A DNA stretch of 33,658 bases from QPIN01 sp964535875 (GTDB taxonomy: Bacteria; Pseudomonadota; Gammaproteobacteria; Methylococcales; Methylomonadaceae). Under the pieces are notes generated by a model, which was not told where the DNA came from, made no database searches, and saw nothing but the letters and a program-made list of their open reading frames with translations. The position numbers and the translations under genes were made by a program. Where the stretch lies: NCBI GenBank assembly GCA_964535875.1, contig CAZHUE010000005.1, positions 1-33,658 on the forward strand, written 5' to 3'. Of this stretch, positions 1 to 8,680 are shown in pieces (position 1 is the first letter of the stretch; each line of letters starts with the position of its first letter).

Positions 1-1
1 G

Positions 2-142
2 GATGTTGAAAATAGAATTACACGTCAATTGGTCTGTGCTAAATTTGTTAAAGGTGAAGCTATTTTACAATCACCACTTTATGAAGAAAACATCATTCCA
101 GGTGAACAAGACATGATAGAAACAGATGAGATAACTTACTAA
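2..142 (+). CDS. lpoA: C-terminal end of LpoA-like penicillin-binding-protein activator (partial)
   Basis: An open frame enters from the left edge and stops with TAA at 140-142, overlapping the next start as TAATG. Only 46 residues are visible. They include a stretch with I-R-x-L near its start followed by C-A-K-F-x-x-G, which resembles the extreme C-terminus of the LpoA/LppC family, where a similar R-x-L-x-W-A-x-F-x-x-G pattern closes the protein. LpoA is an outer-membrane lipoprotein that activates penicillin-binding protein 1A. The identification rests partly on context: in many gammaproteobacteria lpoA is followed by yraN, diaA and dolP, exactly the order seen here. The catalytic or binding lobes are outside the window, so the assignment is probable only. 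Confidence 0.6.
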   Translation, partial: DVENRITRQLVCAKFVKGEAILQSPLYEENIIPGEQDMIETDEITY

Positions 143-498
143 TGTTTGACCAGCTACGTTCATCACACTTAATGCGGGGGGAGAAATCAGAACAAATTGC
201 GCTGCAATATCTAGTGAAGCAAGGCTTAATTGCTATCGATAAAAACTATCATTGTAAACATGGAGAATTAGATTTGATAATGCGTGACCAGCAAACGCTG
301 GTAATTATTGAGGTAAGGTATAGAAAATCTAAAAAATTCGGTGGAGCAGAGGAAAGCATTACTGCAACAAAACAATCACGTATAATAGCCACCACACAGC
401 ACTATTTACTCGTTAATAAAATCAAAAGTGCTATCCGCTTTGATGTAATAGCAATGTCCGGTAATAATGAAATAAACTGGATAAAAAATGCATTTTAA
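142..498 (+). CDS. yraN: YraN family (UPF0102) endonuclease-like protein
   Basis: The 118-residue product has the normal length and layout of the UPF0102/YraN family, which shares the fold of Holliday-junction resolvase-like nucleases. Visible features are an N-terminal G-E-x-x-E helix near residue 13, then G-E-L-D-L-I at 41-46 and E-V-R-Y-R at 57-61. These are the acidic and basic residues that form the metal site in this fold (E42, D44, E57, R59). The cellular role of the family is not settled. The start overlaps the upstream stop by one base, so the gene is probably translationally coupled to the lpoA-like gene. A 200-bp repeat element follows 24 bases after its stop and separates it from diaA. 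Confidence 0.9.
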   Translation: MFDQLRSSHLMRGEKSEQIALQYLVKQGLIAIDKNYHCKHGELDLIMRDQQTLVIIEVRYRKSKKFGGAEESITATKQSRIIATTQHYLLVNKIKSAIRFDVIAMSGNNEINWIKNAF

Positions 499-522
499 TC
501 CAGGGAATGGAAAAACAAATAC

Positions 523-722
523 TAAGGAACGCGCACGAAATAAGTTCGACAACTAGCTGGTCTTTTTGTCCGTCTTCAGTGTTGTGGCAATAGTTGCGTA
601 GCTTGGTTGCCACGCCTCGGTAATTGCTCCTGCATTACTTTACCTACATACATCCATGTGTTAGTTGAAGACAAACAAAAATCCTGCACCAGTTGACGAA
701 CTTATTACGTGTGCGTTCCTTA
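523..722. mobile_element. 200-bp MITE-like element with TAAGGAACGC terminal inverted repeats
   Basis: The left end reads TAAGGAACGCGCACGAAATA and the right end is its imperfect reverse complement. The two arms match well over about 30 bases (including AATAAGTTCG) and more loosely to about 60 (a shared TTTTTGT-x-x-GTCTTCA block). A TA lies at each outer edge, compatible with a TA target-site duplication or with TA as part of the repeat. No transposase is encoded. A second, one-ended relative begins at 19907. It lies between yraN and diaA, which are usually adjacent, so it is an insertion into a conserved operon. The family is not recognised; TA targeting would fit an IS630/mariner-type helper, but that is inference. 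Confidence 0.75.
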
Positions 723-754
723 ACACCTAATTTTAGTCCAATTTATCTTGATCT

Positions 755-1342
755 ATGAGCTTACAAGACCGTGTTATTAACCATTTCTCAGACAGCATAC
801 ATGTTAAACAGGATGCAATGGAAAGTTTGTCTGAACTGATAGTCTATGCTGCGCAGAATATTGTTGAAGCATTAATTGACAATAAAAAAGTTCTCACTTG
901 TGGAAATGGGGGGTCTGCCGGTGATGCACAGCATTTTTCATCAGAGATGCTTAATCGCTTTGAGCGTGAACGCCCAGCACTCCCTGCCATTGCTTTGACA
1001 ACAGATACATTGACAATAACTTCTGTTGCAAATGATTACAATTTTGATGAAGTTTTTTCTAAACAGTTACGCGCCTTAGGACAAGCTGGAGATATTTTAC
1101 TGGTCTACACAACAAGTGGAAATTCCAGTAACATTATCAATACGGTTAAAACCGCACATGACAGAGAAATTACTGTTATTGCCTTAACAGGAAAAGACGG
1201 CGGTTCTTTGGCTTCCATTTTGAAAGAACCTGATATTGAAATCAGAGTTCCCTCTAAATCAACCGCCCGAATTCAAGAGGTCCATTTACTAATCACTCAC
1301 TGTCTTTGTGACTTAATCGACTCACAACTATTTGGTAGTTAA
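755..1342 (+). CDS. diaA: SIS-domain protein, DiaA/GmhA family
   Basis: This 195-residue protein is one SIS (sugar isomerase) domain. The phosphosugar-binding loop C-G-N-G-G-S-A-G-D-A-Q-H lies at residues 49-60, followed by a Ser-rich T-T-S-G-N-S loop near 120 and an I-Q-E-V-H motif near 173. DiaA binds DnaA and helps timely initiation of replication; GmhA isomerises sedoheptulose 7-phosphate. The N-R-F-E-x-E-R-P-x-L-P-A-I-A-L stretch and the position after yraN and before dolP favour DiaA. The retained Glu after H-F-S-S and the His in Q-E-V-H are the catalytic pair of GmhA, so isomerase activity cannot be excluded. Length is normal. There is no convincing ribosome-binding site before the ATG. 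Confidence 0.85.
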   Translation: MSLQDRVINHFSDSIHVKQDAMESLSELIVYAAQNIVEALIDNKKVLTCGNGGSAGDAQHFSSEMLNRFERERPALPAIALTTDTLTITSVANDYNFDEVFSKQLRALGQAGDILLVYTTSGNSSNIINTVKTAHDREITVIALTGKDGGSLASILKEPDIEIRVPSKSTARIQEVHLLITHCLCDLIDSQLFGS

Positions 1343-1351
1343 ATACAAACT

Positions 1352-1936
1352 ATGAGAACATTTTTACTATTATTTTTCATTGTATTTCAGTTTTTACTTG
1401 CTGGTTGCTCAACTATCGCAACTGGTGGCGCTGAAGTTACAGGACTATCCTTATGGCATGACCGCCGAACTAGTAAGGCTTTAGCAATAGATGGGCGAAT
1501 TGAACTTAATTCTGTAATAGAATTAAACTCACACGATGATATAAGGAATGAGAGTCATTTTAATGTGACTGCGTATAATGGTATTGTTCTTGTCTCTGGA
1601 GAAACACCGACAGAAAAATTACGAAACAAAGTTATTTCCATTGTCAGAGTCATCCCTGGTGTAAAAGTGGTTCATAACGAATTACAAATAGCCAATCCCT
1701 CCTCTTTTGCAAAGCGCTCTTTTGATTCATTTATTACAACCAAAATAAAAACATCAATCAGTCGAATTAAAAATATTCCTGGTTTTGATGCAACACGAAT
1801 TAAGGTAATTACTGAGTCAGGGACTGTTTTTCTTCTTGGTCTGGTTCATAAAAATGAAGCCGATGCCGTTACTGATATTGCACGTAAAGAAAAAGGCGTT
1901 AAAAAAGTTGTGAAAATTTTTGAATATATCCAATAA
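1352..1936 (+). CDS. dolP: BON-domain outer-membrane lipoprotein, DolP (YraP) family
   Basis: The 194-residue precursor begins with a lipoprotein signal peptide; the lipobox L-A-G-C puts the lipidated Cys at residue 19. Two BON domains follow, at about 46-115 and 125-192. Each has the G-x-V-x-L-x-G turn (for example G-T-V-F-L-L-G at 157-163) and the G-V-K-K-V/G-V-K-V-V strand. DolP of E. coli is an outer-membrane lipoprotein that binds anionic phospholipid at the division site and supports envelope integrity and BAM function. The gene starts 10 bases after the diaA stop, the same operon order as in enterobacteria. No residue usually diagnostic of the family appears missing. Confidence 0.88.
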   Translation: MRTFLLLFFIVFQFLLAGCSTIATGGAEVTGLSLWHDRRTSKALAIDGRIELNSVIELNSHDDIRNESHFNVTAYNGIVLVSGETPTEKLRNKVISIVRVIPGVKVVHNELQIANPSSFAKRSFDSFITTKIKTSISRIKNIPGFDATRIKVITESGTVFLLGLVHKNEADAVTDIARKEKGVKKVVKIFEYIQ

Positions 1937-1993
1937 AAATAAAAAATACAGCTATACTTTCAGTTAGTTATCACAAACTTGTATTCACAAAAC

Positions 1994-2365
1994 ATGAAAG
2001 AAGAAAAGCGTACTTATCAACGGATCAACCCCAACACGCACAATACCACCCTTGTATCCGATAAAGGACTCTCTCTTCATGCAGAAATCATTGATATTAG
2101 TCGTACTGGAATTAGAATTAAATTCAAAGAACCTTTATTAAACAGGCTCGAGAATAAAGTAAAAATCACCTTGTCTCTTCCAGATTCAGACACTCCCTTT
2201 TCAGTCAATTGCCTACTTCAAAACAAACACTCTGATACAGAATATGGCTTACATTATATCCGGAGCAACAAAGTTAAAGAGTCAATAGACGATATGCTAT
2301 TCGAGTGTGTAAAACTTGAAGAATCCATGTTTTTAATTAAATCCTCTCGTCTTTTCCCTGCCTGA
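1994..2365 (+). CDS. PilZ-domain protein, predicted c-di-GMP binder
   Basis: The product is a single small PilZ domain of about 123 residues. The two c-di-GMP-binding signatures are intact: R-x-x-x-R near the N-terminus (R-T-Y-Q-R) and D-x-S-x-x-G (D-I-S-R-T-G) about 30 residues later. Proteins of this kind act as cytosolic c-di-GMP receptors that alter motility, secretion or polysaccharide production by protein contact; the partner is not visible here. I chose the ATG at 1994; an in-frame TTG at 1979 would add five residues, and neither has a clear Shine-Dalgarno sequence. It lies between dolP and argS with gaps on both sides, so it is probably its own transcript. Confidence 0.85.
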   Translation: MKEEKRTYQRINPNTHNTTLVSDKGLSLHAEIIDISRTGIRIKFKEPLLNRLENKVKITLSLPDSDTPFSVNCLLQNKHSDTEYGLHYIRSNKVKESIDDMLFECVKLEESMFLIKSSRLFPA

Positions 2366-2478
2366 TAAAACTTTAGCAATCCTCTGTTAAAGAATTACAT
2401 CACAAACCAAAGACATAGCGAAATATATCTTTTTAAGGGATAATACAGAGTTTATTGTCTCGCAATCAATCCAAAGCA

Positions 2479-4239
2479 ATGAAACAAAAATTGGTATCTC
2501 TACTTCAACAATCTGTTGAAATACTTAAGTCAGAAGGGATTCTAGACCAAAAACTTAATCCAAAAATTATTATTGACCACACGCGAGACACTCGCCATGG
2601 AGATTTTTCCACCAATTTAGCGATGGTATTAGCAAAACCAGCCTTATTAAACCCCAGACAATTAGCCGAAAAAATTATTTCCATATTGCCTGCAGACCCA
2701 CTAGTGTTCAAAGTTGAAATAGCTGGACCTGGCTTTATTAATTTCTTCATTAATGCTGACGCTCAATTTCAAGTTATAAAACAAATTCATGATGCGGGCA
2801 GACAATTTGGATTAAGTCAAATTGGAGCAGGAAAAAAAGTTCAAGTTGAATTTGTTTCGGCCAACCCTACTGGCCCACTTCATGTAGGGCATGGTAGAGG
2901 CGCAGCTTATGGGTCAGCAGTTGCTGATTTACTTACAGCCGTCGGTTTTGAAGTATCTAATGAATATTATGTTAATGATGCAGGACGCCAAATGGATATA
3001 TTGGCAACTAGTGTTTGGTTACGTTACTTAGAAGAATGCGGAGAAGTTGTTACCTTTCCACTCAATGGCTACCGCGGAGAATATATTCGTGAAATTGCTT
3101 TTACTCTCCATAAAAAAACTGGCAATGAATATCGTCGGCCTGCGGAATTAGTTATTGAAAATATTCCGGCTGATGAAACACAAGGTGGCGATAAAGAAAA
3201 ACATATTGATGCATTAATTGAGAGAGCAAAAACTTTATTGGGGTCATCACTTTATCATGATGTATTTCAAGCAGGACTTTCTGTCATTCTTGAAGATATT
3301 AATCAAGATTTAGAAGAGTTTGGCGTTACTTTCCAAGAGTGGTTTTCTGAACGCACCCTAATGGAAAACGGCTCTATTAAAGAGGGTCTAAAACGACTAG
3401 ATAATGCTGGTTATCTATATACAAAGGAGGGTGCTACCTGGTTTGCATCTAGTCAATTAGGTGATGATAAGGATCGCGTCGTAGTTAGAGATAATGGCCA
3501 AACAACTTATTTTGCCTCTGATATTGCTTATCATATGAATAAACTTGATCGCGGCTTTAATCAAATTGTAAATATTTGGGGGGCTGATCACCATGGGTAT
3601 ATTCCCAGAATAAGAGCAGCAATGCAAGCTCTTGGCGCAGACGAATCCAAACTCAAGGTATTACTGGTTCAATTTGCAGTACTTTACAGGGGGACTGAAA
3701 AAGTGCCTATGTCTACTCGCTCAGGCGATTTTGTTACATTACGCCAATTGCGTAGTGAAGTGGGTAAAGATGCAGCACGTTTTTTTTATGTTATGCGCAA
3801 ATCCGATCAGCACATGAATTTTGATCTAAAACTAGCGACTTCAAAAACTAACGAAAACCCTGTATTTTATGTGCAATATGCACATGCCCGAGTTTGTAGT
3901 GTTTTACGTCAACTAGATGGAAAAGGCTGGAAAAGAGATTTGTTGTTAGGAATGGATAATTTAAACCTGTTGGATGAAGAACATGAAATGGCGATCATTA
4001 CAGCTCTATCAAAATACCCAGAAACCATAGAGCGTGCTGCATTACAATATGAACCTCATTTGTTGATACATTATCTCCGTGAATTAGCTAATAATTTTCA
4101 TACTTATTACAATGCACACCAATTTCTGACAGAAGATGCTAAACTTAGAAATGCAAGACTAAACCTTATTTGTGCTACAAAACAAATACTTGCTAATGGT
4201 TTAACACTTTTAAACATTAATACGCCAGAGTCTATGTAA
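2479..4239 (+). CDS. argS: Arginine-tRNA ligase (ArgRS)
   Basis: This class I aminoacyl-tRNA synthetase charges tRNA-Arg. The N-terminal Add-1 domain is followed by the HIGH-type signature A-N-P-T-G-P-L-H-V-G-H, with HVGH at residues 135-138, and by the M-S-T-R-S-G loop near 411-416 that replaces the canonical KMSKS in many ArgRS enzymes. The C-terminal third is the DALR anticodon-binding domain (P-V-F-Y-V-Q-Y-A-H-A-R). From the ATG at 2479 the protein has 586 residues, close to the 577 of E. coli. An in-frame TTG at 2455 with AAGGGA some 14 bases upstream would add eight residues. The stop overlaps the following gene by one base (TAATG). Confidence 0.96.
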   Translation: MKQKLVSLLQQSVEILKSEGILDQKLNPKIIIDHTRDTRHGDFSTNLAMVLAKPALLNPRQLAEKIISILPADPLVFKVEIAGPGFINFFINADAQFQVIKQIHDAGRQFGLSQIGAGKKVQVEFVSANPTGPLHVGHGRGAAYGSAVADLLTAVGFEVSNEYYVNDAGRQMDILATSVWLRYLEECGEVVTFPLNGYRGEYIREIAFTLHKKTGNEYRRPAELVIENIPADETQGGDKEKHIDALIERAKTLLGSSLYHDVFQAGLSVILEDINQDLEEFGVTFQEWFSERTLMENGSIKEGLKRLDNAGYLYTKEGATWFASSQLGDDKDRVVVRDNGQTTYFASDIAYHMNKLDRGFNQIVNIWGADHHGYIPRIRAAMQALGADESKLKVLLVQFAVLYRGTEKVPMSTRSGDFVTLRQLRSEVGKDAARFFYVMRKSDQHMNFDLKLATSKTNENPVFYVQYAHARVCSVLRQLDGKGWKRDLLLGMDNLNLLDEEHEMAIITALSKYPETIERAALQYEPHLLIHYLRELANNFHTYYNAHQFLTEDAKLRNARLNLICATKQILANGLTLLNINTPESM

Positions 4240-4793
4240 TGGCCCGAGATTATAAACACAGAGCTGCCCAAAAAAAAGAAAAGCTACAATATTCCTCAGT
4301 TTCCTGGTGGAAATGGTTGCTGGTTATTCTTTTGGTCGGTCTTTTTGCCAGTTTTCTAGTGTTTTTGGGGAACTCATCAACCGAAATTGACCAACAAAAA
4401 ATAGTTTCAATTCAAAAAAAACAAAAGCCTAAAAAAATTGAAGAATTAGATGGACCACAATTTAATTTTTACACTATCCTTCCAGAAACAGAAATAGTAG
4501 TGCCTGATTATGAAATTGATACTCGTAGCCGAGAAGAAAAATTTGGTAAAGGAAAACAACTTAAATACCTTATTCAAGCTGGGTCATTCAGACAATTTTC
4601 AACTGCTGACAAGTTAAGAGCGAACTTGGCATTGATGGGAATCGAATCAAAAATCACCAAAGCAATAGTTGGCAACGTCACATGGAACAGAGTAATCATG
4701 GGCCCTTATACCCAGCCGTCTAAAGTCGCTAGCATTAAAAAAAGGTTAAGAAAAAATGGTATTGACACCAGAGTGACTGAAATAAAGGGTTAA
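4239..4793 (+). CDS. SPOR-domain inner-membrane protein (FtsN-like topology)
   Basis: The 184-residue protein has a short basic cytoplasmic tail, one membrane segment at about 24-44, a Lys-rich, low-complexity periplasmic linker to about 105, and a C-terminal SPOR domain at about 108-182. The SPOR repeat pattern is clear: Y-L-I-Q-A-G-S-F followed by A-x-x-L-x-A-x-L and R-V-I-M-G-P-Y. SPOR domains bind glycan strands stripped of stem peptides at division septa. The gene overlaps argS by one base; argS followed by a SPOR protein is a common arrangement in gammaproteobacteria, where the protein is often labelled FtsN. The essential FtsN activation segment was not identified, so I do not assign the symbol. 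Confidence 0.85.
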   Translation: MARDYKHRAAQKKEKLQYSSVSWWKWLLVILLVGLFASFLVFLGNSSTEIDQQKIVSIQKKQKPKKIEELDGPQFNFYTILPETEIVVPDYEIDTRSREEKFGKGKQLKYLIQAGSFRQFSTADKLRANLALMGIESKITKAIVGNVTWNRVIMGPYTQPSKVASIKKRLRKNGIDTRVTEIKG

Positions 4794-4822
4794 TAAACCC
4801 ATCTCAGATAGGGAACTATATT

Positions 4823-4856
4823 TCCCAGATCCTCACTTAGAATTTGTGATCTGGGA
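4823..4856. terminator. Possible bidirectional transcription terminator hairpin
   Basis: TCCCAGATC at 4823-4831 pairs perfectly with GATCTGGGA at 4848-4856. The stem stands between convergent genes (the SPOR protein and the Lon-like protease). The T tract next to it is short (TTTA, with a longer T8 run some 15 bases on), so intrinsic termination is plausible but not strong. Confidence 0.45.
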
Positions 4857-4924
4857 TTTACATTAGGTTCATTTTTTTTATCGAAATACAAGTTTGGTCG
4901 TACAATAAATATGATATTTACCGT

Positions 4925-7312
4925 TTATTCACTAGTCTCTTCACTATCGTCTGAAGTCATATCAGAAATTTCTTTTAATCTAGAAACCACTGTAAAATTA
5001 ATTGTATCTTTAGGATAATCACCTTCATTATCCATATTTCCGGCCACTTTTTCCATTAACAACGTTAATGTTTCGTTTACATTAGAAACTGCATAAACGC
5101 TAAATAGAGCGGCATCAACAGCATCAATCACTTCCTGCTTCAACATCAAGTTTTTCTTATTTGAGGCAGGAATAATCACGCCATGTTGACCATTCAACCC
5201 TCTTGCCTCACATAGTTTAAAAAAACCTTCAATCTTTTCATTAACACCGCCAATTGCCTGAACTTCTCCATATTGATTAATTGATCCTGTTATCGCAAAT
5301 CCTTGTTTAATAGGTATATTAGTTAAGGCAGAAATTAAACAGCATAATTCTGCCAGCGAAGCACTGTCACCATCAATATATCCATATGACTGTTCCATGG
5401 CAATACTTGCAGAGATTGCCAAAGGAAATTTCTGAGCATAACAATGTCCCAAATAACCCGTTAAAATCATCACACCTTTTGAATGAATGGCCTGCCCCAG
5501 CTCCGCTTCTCTTTCAATATCGACAATACCCCGAGACCCGGGGTAAACAGTTGTAGTAATACGCGCAGGTGCTCCAAAACTACTTCCTCCGATCTCCATA
5601 ACAGTTAATCCATTGACTTTTCCTACAGCCACTCCTTCAGTATCAATCAAAATTGTTCCGTCTATCATTTCTTCAAGAATCTCTTTAGCAATTCGTCCAC
5701 TTCGTGATTCTTTAGCTGATAAAGCTAATTCAATTTGTGGCTTATCAATTTCTAATGCTCTATCTTTAGTGCAAACCAAATTAGCCTCACCAATAATCTC
5801 TAAAGAATTATTAATTCGCGCTGATAAACGGTTCTGGTTCTCTGAAAGCCGACAGCTATGTTCAATCAACCGAGCTATCGCAGCTTTTGTTAAGGGTAAA
5901 ACACCGGAATCTGATGCATGCTTTACCATTAAGGTAACAAATTGTTCAATCGAGTCTTCAGTTAGCTTAATATGATTATCAAAATCTGCCAGAACCCGAA
6001 ACATTTCATTAAATTCACTATCCATGTCTTCCAGCAAATAATAAATATCTCGTGACCCAATCAATATAACTTTAACATTCAATGGAATCACTTCTGGTTT
6101 TAAAGTTATGGTATTAACACCTAGCTCAGAATAGGGCGATTCTATCTCTATCTTTCCTGAGGTTAGAGCTCGTTTTAAGCCTTCCCACACAAAAGGGTAA
6201 GTTAATATTTTTTCTGCATCCAGAATTAAATAACCGCCATTCGCTTTATGCAGTGAGCCAGAACATATTCTACGATAAGAAGTAATCAGAGCGCCTTGAT
6301 CACTCATGTATTCAATACGGCCAAATAAATTTTGATAGGTGGGATGCGATTCATAAATAACTGGCGCACCATTCCCCTGTTTAACATCGACTAAAATATT
6401 TGGTGTATATTGTTCAGTTAATATCAAACGTTTAGTTGCATGGTCTTTAATTTCTTGAGTGCGAGAAGGCATTAAAAAATCTGTAATCGTTTCAACGACA
6501 TCTTTTTTTAATTCAGCCAAATAGCTTAATACATCATCTGTATTTTGATATTTACTATTTAACTCTTCGAATAACGGGTCAATGGCTAAACCAATCGTAT
6601 CAATATCCAGTTGTTTAGTTTCGTCTGCCAAAGTTCTTCGCCACTGAGGAAGCTCAAGCAAAGTATCACCCAGATAAGCTTCTAGTTCTTCTGTACGTTT
6701 ATGAAATGCTTCTCTTTCCGATTGTGGAAGCATTGTAAATTGATCTTCGTCCAGAGCCTTATTATCATTAATGGGTAAAAAAGTGATCGTATCGCTTTCT
6801 CTATATAAAGCCACGCTCATCGTTTCTGCCTTTTTATCTACTAAATCAATCGCTGCGGTATATTGTTGATTAAAATGACGCTCTATAGTTGCTTTTTTTT
6901 GTTGATACGCAGGGCTTTCAAAAGCTGCCGGAAAAGTAGCCAGCAAACTATCAATTAATTGCTCTATATCTTTTGTGAATAAATGCGTATCTCCCGCTGG
7001 AAACTCTATTGAAATTGGTTCTCGAGCATTATCAAAATTATCTACATAAGCATAGGATGGTGGTGCATCTTGTTTTTCAGCAATACGCTGCAAATAGTTT
7101 GTAACCATGGACAATCGTCCAGTTCCAGGCTCGCCCATCACAAAAATGTTATAGCCTGGGTTTTTCATTCCAACACCAAATTCTAATGCTGATTGAGCCC
7201 TCGACTGTCCTAGAATAGTATTATGCTGTCTAGATATAACCGGAATATCAAAACTTTCCAGATCGATATTAAGTTTTAAAAACTGTTTTGGAATCTTTAC
7301 ATGATTTTTCAT
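4925..7312 (-). CDS. Lon-like protease with degenerate AAA+ domain (AAA_32 / LonC-related family)
   Basis: The 795-residue protein ends in a Lon-type Ser-Lys peptidase domain. Ser650 in G-D-S-A-S and Lys693 in V-N-E-K-I-E-G are 43 residues apart, the same spacing as Ser679 and Lys722 of E. coli Lon. The N-terminal half holds a P-loop, G-E-P-G-T-G-R at 60-66, in which the usual Lys is Arg; this is typical of the AAA_32 group. A Walker-B-like Y-L-I-L-D-A-E-K follows in the middle, after a helical insertion with coiled-coil character. There is no Lon N-terminal substrate domain, so this is not classical Lon. It lies alone on the minus strand, convergent with argS-SPOR. Substrates are unknown. 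Confidence 0.9.
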   Translation of the reverse strand: MKNHVKIPKQFLKLNIDLESFDIPVISRQHNTILGQSRAQSALEFGVGMKNPGYNIFVMGEPGTGRLSMVTNYLQRIAEKQDAPPSYAYVDNFDNAREPISIEFPAGDTHLFTKDIEQLIDSLLATFPAAFESPAYQQKKATIERHFNQQYTAAIDLVDKKAETMSVALYRESDTITFLPINDNKALDEDQFTMLPQSEREAFHKRTEELEAYLGDTLLELPQWRRTLADETKQLDIDTIGLAIDPLFEELNSKYQNTDDVLSYLAELKKDVVETITDFLMPSRTQEIKDHATKRLILTEQYTPNILVDVKQGNGAPVIYESHPTYQNLFGRIEYMSDQGALITSYRRICSGSLHKANGGYLILDAEKILTYPFVWEGLKRALTSGKIEIESPYSELGVNTITLKPEVIPLNVKVILIGSRDIYYLLEDMDSEFNEMFRVLADFDNHIKLTEDSIEQFVTLMVKHASDSGVLPLTKAAIARLIEHSCRLSENQNRLSARINNSLEIIGEANLVCTKDRALEIDKPQIELALSAKESRSGRIAKEILEEMIDGTILIDTEGVAVGKVNGLTVMEIGGSSFGAPARITTTVYPGSRGIVDIEREAELGQAIHSKGVMILTGYLGHCYAQKFPLAISASIAMEQSYGYIDGDSASLAELCCLISALTNIPIKQGFAITGSINQYGEVQAIGGVNEKIEGFFKLCEARGLNGQHGVIIPASNKKNLMLKQEVIDAVDAALFSVYAVSNVNETLTLLMEKVAGNMDNEGDYPKDTINFTVVSRLKEISDMTSDDSEETSE

Positions 7313-7369
7313 AAGTTCAGGCTATTGTTACCTAATAAGGAACAAGAATTATAGGTAAGGAGGGGCTGG

Positions 7370-7987
7370 TTATTTAGGATGTGGTTTATCTGACAGGGTT
7401 AGCATATGACTCATTTTTTCTGCCTTGGTCTTTAAATACTCTACATTATCATGGTGAATATTAGTTTCTATAGGAATACGATGATCAACTTGTACGCCTA
7501 ATTTAATTAATTCTTCAATTTTTTTAGGGTTATTGGTGATTAAAGAAATAGACTTTATTGCTAAATCTTCTAACATCAATGCTGCTAAGTCATAGACTCT
7601 TTCATCTGCAAGGTGACCTAAATGAATGTTAGCATCTACAGTATCTAAGCCTTCATCCTGAAGATTATAAGCTTGTAATTTTTTTAATAAGCCAATCCCT
7701 CTCCCTTCCTGGCGTAAATAAATCAAGATACCGCAACCTGCTTTATCTATTAGGCTCAATGCCATATCAAGCTGTTCACCACAGTCACATCGACGAGAAC
7801 CTAAAACATCACCTGTAAAACATTCTGAATGAATACGCACAGGAATACTGGTTTTGTTGGCCACATTCCCTTTTACTAAGGCAATATGTTCCTTTTCATC
7901 AATACTATTACTGTAATAATGTAAGGTAAATTCACCATGAGCCGTAGGTATTCGCGTCTGAACTATATTTTTTAATTTTGCTTTCAC
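7370..7987 (-). CDS. ribA: GTP cyclohydrolase II
   Basis: RibA opens the imidazole ring of GTP to give 2,5-diamino-6-ribosylamino-4(3H)-pyrimidinone 5'-phosphate, the first step of riboflavin synthesis. The 205-residue product is the stand-alone form, with no RibB half. The zinc ligands are C56, C67 and C69 (C-F-T-G-D at 56-60 and R-C-D-C-G at 66-70), two positions later than in E. coli. The R-Q-E-G-R-G-I-G-L motif near 92-100 holds the GTP-binding and catalytic residues. Only 66 bases separate it from the methyltransferase upstream on the same strand; that gap is too short for an FMN riboswitch, and I see no sign of one. Confidence 0.96.
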   Translation of the reverse strand: MKAKLKNIVQTRIPTAHGEFTLHYYSNSIDEKEHIALVKGNVANKTSIPVRIHSECFTGDVLGSRRCDCGEQLDMALSLIDKAGCGILIYLRQEGRGIGLLKKLQAYNLQDEGLDTVDANIHLGHLADERVYDLAALMLEDLAIKSISLITNNPKKIEELIKLGVQVDHRIPIETNIHHDNVEYLKTKAEKMSHMLTLSDKPHPK

Positions 7988-8053
7988 TGATTAGCTAACT
8001 CTTTAATTACCTATTTTTTTTAAATTTTGAATATTTTTTGCTGATTCCTGAAT

Positions 8054-8671
8054 CTACTTTATTGCCTGAATCAGTTTGACCATATCACTACTCGCTGGAT
8101 CTAAAATCACTTTTTCAAAGCCGCAAGATTGAACACTTTTAACTGTTTGCCTATTGATATTTGCACCAAAAACTGTGGCAATAAGCGGGTTTAATAATTT
8201 CATCATCATTGCTTTTACTGAGTTAGAACTAAGCACATGTTCTAATAATAAAACCTGCCCCCCTGGCTTACAAACTCTATACAGCTCCTGTAAACCTTTA
8301 ACAGGCTTAGGAACCGAACAAAAAACAAAGGTTGCTATGACTGTATCAAAACTATTATCTGCATAACATAAAGACTGCACATCCATCAGCACTATTTCTA
8401 CAGCGATGTGATTACGGTGCCGTTTACTTCTAGCCTGTTTTAACATATCCTGGCTGAAATCTAGTGCTGTGACCTTTGTATCAGGTGGATAATAAGGAAA
8501 ATTTTTACCGGTTCCAACCCCAACTTCTAATACGTCATCTCCTTTAACCTTATCCCATAAAATTTGACGCTTTTGCTTTAAAAATACGCGCTCTAAAAAG
8601 CCTTCCAACCCATCAAAATAAGGTGCGATTCGATTATATTTTTTTTTAACTTTTTCACTCTCGCCTTGCAT
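8054..8671 (-). CDS. Class I SAM-dependent methyltransferase (Methyltransf_11 / UbiE-like)
   Basis: The 205-residue protein has a Rossmann-type SAM-binding fold. Motif I, D-V-L-E-V-G-V-G-T-G-K, is at about 44-54, an acidic Asp ends the next strand (V-T-A-L-D), and a D-N-S-F-D-T-V motif follows near 105. The R-V-C-K-P-G-G-Q-V-L-L-L-E stretch near 133 is typical of UbiE-related enzymes. The N-terminal Y-x-x-I-A-x-x-Y-D-like segment (Y-N-R-I-A-P-Y-F-D) is also characteristic. The substrate cannot be told; a phospholipid or quinone methylation role is only a family-level possibility. The start lies 9 bases after the stop of the Tim44-like gene, so the two are likely co-transcribed. Confidence 0.88.
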   Translation of the reverse strand: MQGESEKVKKKYNRIAPYFDGLEGFLERVFLKQKRQILWDKVKGDDVLEVGVGTGKNFPYYPPDTKVTALDFSQDMLKQARSKRHRNHIAVEIVLMDVQSLCYADNSFDTVIATFVFCSVPKPVKGLQELYRVCKPGGQVLLLEHVLSSNSVKAMMMKLLNPLIATVFGANINRQTVKSVQSCGFEKVILDPASSDMVKLIQAIK

Positions 8672-8680
8672 TTTAACCTT

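Noticed and set aside
431..613. 60-residue minus-strand frame across the yraN end and the repeat element
   Set aside because: It runs antisense to yraN and through the inverted-repeat arm, has no ribosome-binding site, and is explained by the repeat.
5613..5975. 120-residue plus-strand frame inside the Lon-like gene
   Set aside because: It lies wholly antisense to a well-supported protease coding sequence.
7313..7369. TTAGGTAACA on the minus strand near 7330 as a fourth copy of the short repeat
   Set aside because: Only about 10 bases match and the CGCAATAAATAAC part is absent.
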